A DNA stretch of 64,000 bases from contig CALEAD010000008.1 in NCBI GenBank assembly GCA_937943625.1, forward strand, positions 1-64,000, written 5' to 3'. Positions within the stretch are counted from its first letter, which is position 1, and each line of letters opens with the position of its first letter. Shown here piece by piece: positions 59,569 to 64,000 of the stretch. Below the pieces are notes generated by a model. That model searched no databases and was not told where the DNA came from. It saw only the letters and a list, made by a program, of their open reading frames with translations. A program made the translations under genes and the position numbers. Source of the stretch: an uncultured Anaerolineae bacterium. GTDB taxonomy: Bacteria; Chloroflexota; Anaerolineae; Promineifilales; Promineifilaceae.

Positions 59569-59715
59569 CAGCAATTCTAAATTTGAAACCATGCGGGTGG
59601 GGCGGGATGGTGCGGAAAAGTTCGTAGTGACCGCTTTGGCGGGCAACTGAGTAAAGTCGGCATTACGAACGGGTATACACAGCTTTATGAAGTAGGCTCA
59701 AATTGAGAATTACTG
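59569..59715. repeat. R2 MITE-like element, full-length copy
   Basis: A 147-bp element with ends CAGCAATTCTAAATTTG and CAAATTGAGAATTACTG, in inverted orientation relative to 12300-12447, with which it aligns end to end. The core is TTCGTAGTGACCGCTTTGG ... CGGCATTACGAAC. It lies just upstream of the rpmB promoter. Confidence 0.78.
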
Positions 59716-59755
59716 AACACACCGTTAAACAACACTTCTTAACTCAACACTTTAC

Positions 59756-59925
59756 CTGTTATTCCGAGCGGAGTCTGCGGCCCTGATCGAAGTCGAATGG
59801 GGAGGAATCCCTCTCCTTTACAAGGGGCAGAGATTCCTCGTCGAAGACTCCTCGGAATGACACGGAAGCGTTTGGGTTATTTTGTTAACAGTGCAGTAAG
59901 AACGAGCGTCAGAAAAAAAGTTCTG
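59756..59925. repeat. R4 intergenic repeat copy
   Basis: GTTATTCCGAGCGGAGTCTG, GAGGAATCCCTCTCCTTTAC, AGATTCCTCGTCGAAGACTC, CTCGGAATGACACGG and GGTTATTTTGTTAACAGTGC. It is a longer version of the block at 3036-3154. Opposed ATTCCGAG and CTCGGAAT ends make it a large imperfect inverted repeat. Confidence 0.7.
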
Positions 59926-59959
59926 GCCATACACTTACTCTCGCTTTCGTTTAAGGGAG

Positions 59960-60065
59960 ACTTCACGAGTGGGGCACACCTCCACGAATGAAAAGCACAG
60001 GCAACGAATAGGAGCGAATAAACGAACAAGTTGACCGTCGGCGGTCGGCGGTCATTTTCAAGGGA
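59960..60065 (+). repeat. R1 repeat forming the asp23 leader
   Basis: GACTTCACGAGTGGGGCACA, CCTCCACGAATGAAAAGCAC, AACAAGTTGACCGTCGGCGG, TCGGCGGTCATTTTCAAGGG and AG. The AAGGGAG is the ribosome binding site, five bases before the asp23 ATG. Confidence 0.78.
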
Positions 60066-60071
60066 GTGACC

Positions 60072-60425
60072 ATGCCCACAAAAGATGAAGACCTGGGAAC
60101 CATTGACATTTCTGAAGCGACCATTGCCACCATTGCCAGCCATGCCATCAACGAATGCTATGGTGTTGTGGGCATGTCCAGTAAAAACCTGGTTAATGGC
60201 ATTGCCAACCTCCTCACCCGCGACAGCAAACGCGGCATTTCCGTCTCGCTGAACGGAGACGAAATCACCATAGACGTTTACGTCATCGTTGAGTACGGCG
60301 TGCGCATTCGCGCCGTGGCCGAAAGCATTCAAAGCACGGTCAAATTTCATGTGGAAAAATCCCTCGGCCTGCCCGTACATGCCGTTAACGTTTACGTGCA
60401 AGGGTTGCGCCAGAGCAAAAAATAA
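60072..60425 (+). CDS. Asp23/Gls24-family protein (YloU-like)
   Basis: A 117-residue protein. Start ATG 60072 (five bases after AAGGGAG); a GTG two codons earlier overlaps the site. Family features: GTIDISEATIATIASHAINECYGVVGM, then RGISVSLNGDEITIDVYVIVEYGVRI and HVEKSLGLPVHAVNVYVQGL. In Firmicutes it lies, as here, just before fakA. It is linked to envelope or membrane homeostasis and acid stress; the exact role is unsettled. Confidence 0.9.
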   Translation: MPTKDEDLGTIDISEATIATIASHAINECYGVVGMSSKNLVNGIANLLTRDSKRGISVSLNGDEITIDVYVIVEYGVRIRAVAESIQSTVKFHVEKSLGLPVHAVNVYVQGLRQSKK

Positions 60426-60449
60426 TCCCAACGTGGAGAGATGAATCTC

Positions 60450-62123
60450 GTGACGGACAATCACATTACCCCCGCGCAAAAATGGCTCTTCTGTAACGGG
60501 CAGCAGCTACGCAAACTTTTTCATGCCGCCATGATCTGGCTGGAAGTAAACTGCCAGACAGTGAATGAGCTAAACGTTTTTCCCGTGCCTGATGGCGACA
60601 CCGGCACAAACATGCTGCTGACCATGCGCTCTGCCTACAAGCGTGTGCAAGATAGTCAGGAACAACACGTAGGCAAAATGGCCAAGGAACTGGCGCATGG
60701 GGCGCTAATGGGCGCGCGCGGCAATTCTGGCGTCATTCTCAGCCAGATTTTGCGTGGCCTGGCGCGCCACCTGCGCGAAAAAGAGATCTTCAACGCCACG
60801 GACCTGGCTCAGGCGTTTCAGGAGGCATCCCACACCGCATACAATGGCGTTATGCGCCCGGTGGAAGGGACTATTCTCACCGTGATCCGCGAAAGTGCGC
60901 AAGAAGCAGCCGATGCCGCCAAGAAAAGCCAGGATTTGCGCTTTTTGCTGGAGCGGGTGCTGGAGCGCAGCCAGCAGTCGTTAGAGCGCACGCCGCAGCT
61001 TTTACCTATTCTCAAACAGGCTGGCGTCGTAGATTCAGGGGGGCAAGGATTGGTGTTTATTTTTGAAGGCATGCTGCGGTATGTGAACGGAAAAATGGAT
61101 TTGCAGGCAGCAACGGCGCAGCTGGCTAAGACACCAGCACAGGCGCTGGCAGCGCCAGAAAATGGGCAAATTGAAAACCCCTATGACGTTCAGTTTATTG
61201 TAATGGGACGCAATCTGAATGTGCTGGAAATCCGCCAAAAAATTGACGCGATGGGGGATTCCACGGTTGTGGTGGGGGATGAAACAACGGTGAAGGTCCA
61301 CATTCACGTGAAGGACCCCGGTGTGCCGCTGAGCTATGGCGCCAGCCTGGGGTGGATTACGGATGTGGTGGTGGAAAATATGCAGATGCAGATGGAGGAG
61401 ATTATCCAGGGGGCAGGGTCAACGGCCGTTGCCACGCCACCGCCGCCAGAAGTTACCGTCCAGCCGGGCCAGGTTGCTGTGGTAGCAGTCGCCGCTGGCG
61501 ACGGGCTGGCCGACATTTTCCGCAGCCTGGGCGCCGCCTTTATTGTCTCCGGCGGGCAAACGAACAACCCCAGCACGGAAGAAATTTTCCAGGCGCTGCA
61601 AGAGGTGCCAACGGATAAGCTGATCATCTTGCCCAACAACAAAAACATCATCCTGGCCGCCGAGGCGGCGCGTGACCTCAGCCCGAAGCATGTGGTGGTT
61701 GTGCCCACGCGCACCGCACCGCAGGGCATCAGCGCTATGCTGGCGCTAAACCCAGATGGCGAGCTAGAAGCGGTGGCCGCTGCAATGCGCGCCGCCGCGC
61801 AGCAGGTGGCGACGGGTGAGGTTACCACGGCGACGCGCTCGGTGACGTTGGATGGTGTGGAGGTGAAGGAAGGGGAAATTATCGGTATGGTCAACGGCCG
61901 TTTGCACACCTCCGGGCCAGATATGACAGAAGTGCTCACCGCTGTGCTGCACGGCATGGGGCTGGAAGAGCGCGAAATTCTCTCCCTCTACTATGGCCAG
62001 GATATGACACAGGCACAGGCGGAAGAGATGGCTGCGCACATAGAAGCCATGTACCCAGACATTGAAGTAGAGGTGCTGCCCGGTGGCCAGCCTTTCTACT
62101 ACTTCATCCTGGGCGCGGAATAG
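60450..62123 (+). CDS. fakA: Fatty acid kinase subunit FakA (YloV, DAK1/DAK2-like)
   Basis: A 557-residue kinase. GTG 60450 is nine bases after GGAGAG, whereas ATG 60441 touches that site, so GTG is preferred. The N-terminal DAK2 nucleotide domain has LNVFPVPDGDTGTNMLLTMRS (metal-binding Asp residues), ALMGARGNSGVILSQILRGLA and RPVEGTILTVIRESA. The C-terminal YloV/DAK1-like part has SGGQTNNPSTEEIFQAL, LPNNKNIILAAEAA and GRLHTSG. With a DegV-type FakB it phosphorylates exogenous fatty acids. Next gene downstream is degV. Confidence 0.94.
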   Translation: MTDNHITPAQKWLFCNGQQLRKLFHAAMIWLEVNCQTVNELNVFPVPDGDTGTNMLLTMRSAYKRVQDSQEQHVGKMAKELAHGALMGARGNSGVILSQILRGLARHLREKEIFNATDLAQAFQEASHTAYNGVMRPVEGTILTVIRESAQEAADAAKKSQDLRFLLERVLERSQQSLERTPQLLPILKQAGVVDSGGQGLVFIFEGMLRYVNGKMDLQAATAQLAKTPAQALAAPENGQIENPYDVQFIVMGRNLNVLEIRQKIDAMGDSTVVVGDETTVKVHIHVKDPGVPLSYGASLGWITDVVVENMQMQMEEIIQGAGSTAVATPPPPEVTVQPGQVAVVAVAAGDGLADIFRSLGAAFIVSGGQTNNPSTEEIFQALQEVPTDKLIILPNNKNIILAAEAARDLSPKHVVVVPTRTAPQGISAMLALNPDGELEAVAAAMRAAAQQVATGEVTTATRSVTLDGVEVKEGEIIGMVNGRLHTSGPDMTEVLTAVLHGMGLEEREILSLYYGQDMTQAQAEEMAAHIEAMYPDIEVEVLPGGQPFYYFILGAE

Positions 62124-62135
62124 GCCGCCTGCTTC

Positions 62136-62987
62136 ATGACTATTCGCCTGGTTACCGACAGCACCTGTGACCTGCCGCTTGCCCTGCTACAAGCGCACCA
62201 GATTACGGTTGTGCCCGCTTATGTCAACATTGGCGAGAAAAGTTACCGTGAGGGTGTGGAGCTGACGCGCGCCGAGTTTTACCGTAACCTGTATCACTAC
62301 CCCGTTTACCCCACAACGGCCGTACCTGGGCCTGGGGCGTTTACGGCCGTGTATGAACAGCTAACCGCTGCAGGCGCCAGCCACATCCTCTCCATTCACA
62401 TGGCTGGCAGCCTCAGCACCATGCTCAACGCCGCGCGCCTGGGCGCAGAAGCGGCGCAAAGCGTCCCTGTTACCCTGTTCGATTCACAGCAAATTTCTGC
62501 GGGCAGCGGTCTACTGCTGCTGGCTGCGGCGCAGGCCATTGCTGCCGGCCACAGTGTAGCGCAAATTGTGGCCATGCTGGAAACCTACGTGACGCAAACC
62601 TACGTTTTTGGCGTCATCGAAACGCTGGAGTCGCTGCGGCGCAGTGGGCGTATCAATTGGGCTGCCTTCGGCCTTGGCTCCCTGCTGCAAATAAAACCCG
62701 TCATGATGATCCACCGTGGCGAAGTGAGCGTACAGGCCAGAGTGCGCACGGCCAGACGCGCGCGGCAGCATGTGTTAGAATTAGTTTCGGCGCTGCAACC
62801 GTTTCGTTATCTGGCGGTCATTCATGTGCAGGCGCCAGAAGCGGCGGCAGAGCTGCAAGAAGTGGCTGCTGCACTTTTCCCCGCCGGGCAAGCGCCAATG
62901 CTGCTGGAAATTACGCCCGCCATTGGCACGCACCTGGGGCTGGGGGCGGTGGGGTTTGCGGGTATCAGGTTATGCAACGATCATTAA
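62136..62987 (+). CDS. DegV-family fatty-acid-binding protein (FakB-like)
   Basis: A 283-residue protein. TIRLVTDSTCDLPLALL (the STxDL motif), EGVELTRAEFYRNL, PTTAVPGPGAFTAVYE, ILSIHMAGSLSTMLNAA and GLGSLLQIKPVMMIHRGEV are standard DegV elements for holding the fatty-acid carboxylate and for FakA contact. It lies 12 bases after fakA, matching a FakA-FakB pair for fatty-acid uptake. Two palindromes near 62.32-62.35 kb give TTAVPG and TAVYE. Confidence 0.92.
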   Translation: MTIRLVTDSTCDLPLALLQAHQITVVPAYVNIGEKSYREGVELTRAEFYRNLYHYPVYPTTAVPGPGAFTAVYEQLTAAGASHILSIHMAGSLSTMLNAARLGAEAAQSVPVTLFDSQQISAGSGLLLLAAAQAIAAGHSVAQIVAMLETYVTQTYVFGVIETLESLRRSGRINWAAFGLGSLLQIKPVMMIHRGEVSVQARVRTARRARQHVLELVSALQPFRYLAVIHVQAPEAAAELQEVAAALFPAGQAPMLLEITPAIGTHLGLGAVGFAGIRLCNDH

Positions 62988-64000
62988 AGCGACTGGAACG
63001 AGTCTTAGAGCTAGAGGCCAAACAAGGCTACAAAAATAAAGCGGTAGTGGGCGGCATTCGCCAGTTTGCCGCTTATTGGGTGGAACAGGCGCGCGCAGCG
63101 GCCGTAGATGAAGCTGACCGTGCCTTTGTGGAGCAAACGGCCGACCTATTGATGGATTACGGCCGTTTGCCTGGCAGCGAAGCGCGGCAAAAAACGGTAC
63201 AAAGCCTGCTTGCCAGCCTGCAAAAACGCCAGGAGCGCCTGGCCAGGCAAGCCCCCGCCCCGCCCCCGCCCAAACCCGTCCCCGATGCGGTGCGCGACGT
63301 TGTGGCAGAAATTCCCTCCATGCCGCCAACGGCCGTATCCGAAACACCTCCTAACAGACTTACAGCCCCTGTGCCCGTAGAGGTGGTGGCAAAGGCAGTT
63401 TCAGGGGGGGCTGAAGCAGTAACCGCAGCAGTAACTGCAGGAGTGGCGGCAACGGCCGTTGCTGCGGGCGCAGAAGCGTTAACCGAAGCGGCACTACCTG
63501 TGGCCGCGCCTGTTCCTGCCGCACAGCCCAAGGAATCTACAGCCCAGCCAGACCCCGTGGGGCTGACGCAATCCGTTATTGCCCTCAAAGGGGTTGGCCC
63601 TGCCCTGCGTGATCAGCTAAACAAGCTGGGCGTGGAAACCATTCTAGACATGCTCTCCCTCTTCCCGCGCCGCTATGACGACTACAGCCTGATGAAATCC
63701 ATCAAAGAGCTGCACTATGGCGAACAGGTCACCATCATTGGCACAATCTGGGAGACACGCGCTCGCCTCCTGCGCACCAACCAAAAGATGGTGCAGAGCG
63801 TCATCAGCGACGGTACGGGCACTATTCAGGCGCAATGGTTCAATCAGCCCTGGCTGGCAGAGAAGCTAAAGGTGGGCACGCAAATTGTCCTCAGCGGCAA
63901 AGTAGACCAATACTTGGGGCGGCTGATTATGACCAACCCAGAATGGGAACCAGTGGAGATGGAACCGCTGCGCACGCGGCGCATTGTGCCCGTTTACCCG
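62972..64000 (+). CDS. recG: ATP-dependent DNA helicase RecG, N-terminal part (runs off window)
   Basis: Open frame from ATG 62972, overlapping degV by 16 bases, to the window edge (343 residues seen). Residues 1-95 form a helical N-terminal domain (LERVLELEAKQGYKNKAVVG, VEQARAAAVDEADRAFVEQT). A low-complexity Ala/Val/Pro linker follows to about residue 190, then the wedge domain: VIALKGVGPALRDQLNKLGV, SLFPRRYDDYS, QVTIIGTIWETR and SDGTGTIQAQWFNQPWL (OB fold). Helicase motifs lie beyond the window. RecG rescues stalled forks. The long N-terminal extension is absent from the E. coli protein. Palindromes in the linker encode TAV. Confidence 0.9.
   Translation, partial: MQRSLKRLERVLELEAKQGYKNKAVVGGIRQFAAYWVEQARAAAVDEADRAFVEQTADLLMDYGRLPGSEARQKTVQSLLASLQKRQERLARQAPAPPPPKPVPDAVRDVVAEIPSMPPTAVSETPPNRLTAPVPVEVVAKAVSGGAEAVTAAVTAGVAATAVAAGAEALTEAALPVAAPVPAAQPKESTAQPDPVGLTQSVIALKGVGPALRDQLNKLGVETILDMLSLFPRRYDDYSLMKSIKELHYGEQVTIIGTIWETRARLLRTNQKMVQSVISDGTGTIQAQWFNQPWLAEKLKVGTQIVLSGKVDQYLGRLIMTNPEWEPVEMEPLRTRRIVPVYP

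Overview
The window reads like a chromosomal segment of a member of the Chloroflexota (Anaerolineae-like). This is inferred from style, not from a marker gene. It has lipoproteins and membrane proteins with Thr/Pro/Ala linkers, a DUF3048 lipoprotein, receptor-like proteins with an FHA domain, a peptide-transporter binding lipoprotein with a Val-Thr-Glu repeat linker, a bacterial mevalonate kinase, and the gene order rpmB / asp23 / fakA / degV / recG. Genes are dense, base composition is moderately GC-rich, and intergenic gaps are full of repeats.

Layout. 0-10 kb (mostly minus strand): a GTP cyclohydrolase II-reductase fusion with a Zn-type dehydrogenase, a frameshifted EamA transporter, a DEAD-box RNA helicase with a long leader, and an operon of KAS III-like enzyme, acyl-CoA synthetase and FeS-type photolyase. 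10-18 kb: a decayed Uma2 gene, a DUF3048 lipoprotein, a tRNA with CAT anticodon, a sortase, a GT39-like glycosyltransferase, a methyltransferase and an SH3-like protein. 18-28 kb: lipoamide dehydrogenase, then a five-gene peptide/nickel-type ABC importer operon plus a small membrane protein, behind a consensus promoter and a 360-nt leader. 28-43 kb: GNAT, SDR, a ferric-type permease, GCS2 ligase, an EamA transporter, a fasciclin protein, a divergent pair of vWA-like/FHA membrane proteins, a nitroreductase, and homoserine dehydrogenase behind an attenuator-like leader. 43-57 kb: GT2, an orphan DNA methyltransferase, a polysaccharide deacetylase, an Asp-rich protein, an acyl-CoA carboxylase operon (carboxyltransferase, biotin carboxylase, BCCP), a CYTH enzyme, a free-standing GyrA C-terminal domain, an M20 amidohydrolase and a V4R protein. 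57-64 kb: a UbiA-type prenyltransferase with mevalonate kinase, rpmB on the opposite strand, then asp23-fakA-degV-recG (recG runs off the window).

Two genome-scale signals stand out. The palindrome ACGGCCGT, usually AACGGCCGTT, occurs about 105 times by eye in 64 kb, in genes and between them; it leaves T-A-V, N-G-R or R-P-F/L marks in many proteins and is almost absent from the ABC-importer operon. Second, there are several families of dispersed intergenic repeats, called R1 to R5 here. R1 carries a Shine-Dalgarno sequence and forms the 5' leader of at least six unrelated genes. R2 looks like a 147-148 bp MITE with terminal inverted repeats.

The most striking single regulatory locus is the leader of homoserine dehydrogenase: a consensus-like promoter, a 17-codon leader ORF, a 13-bp hairpin, a competing pairing that would hide the leader Shine-Dalgarno, and a terminator just before the gene.
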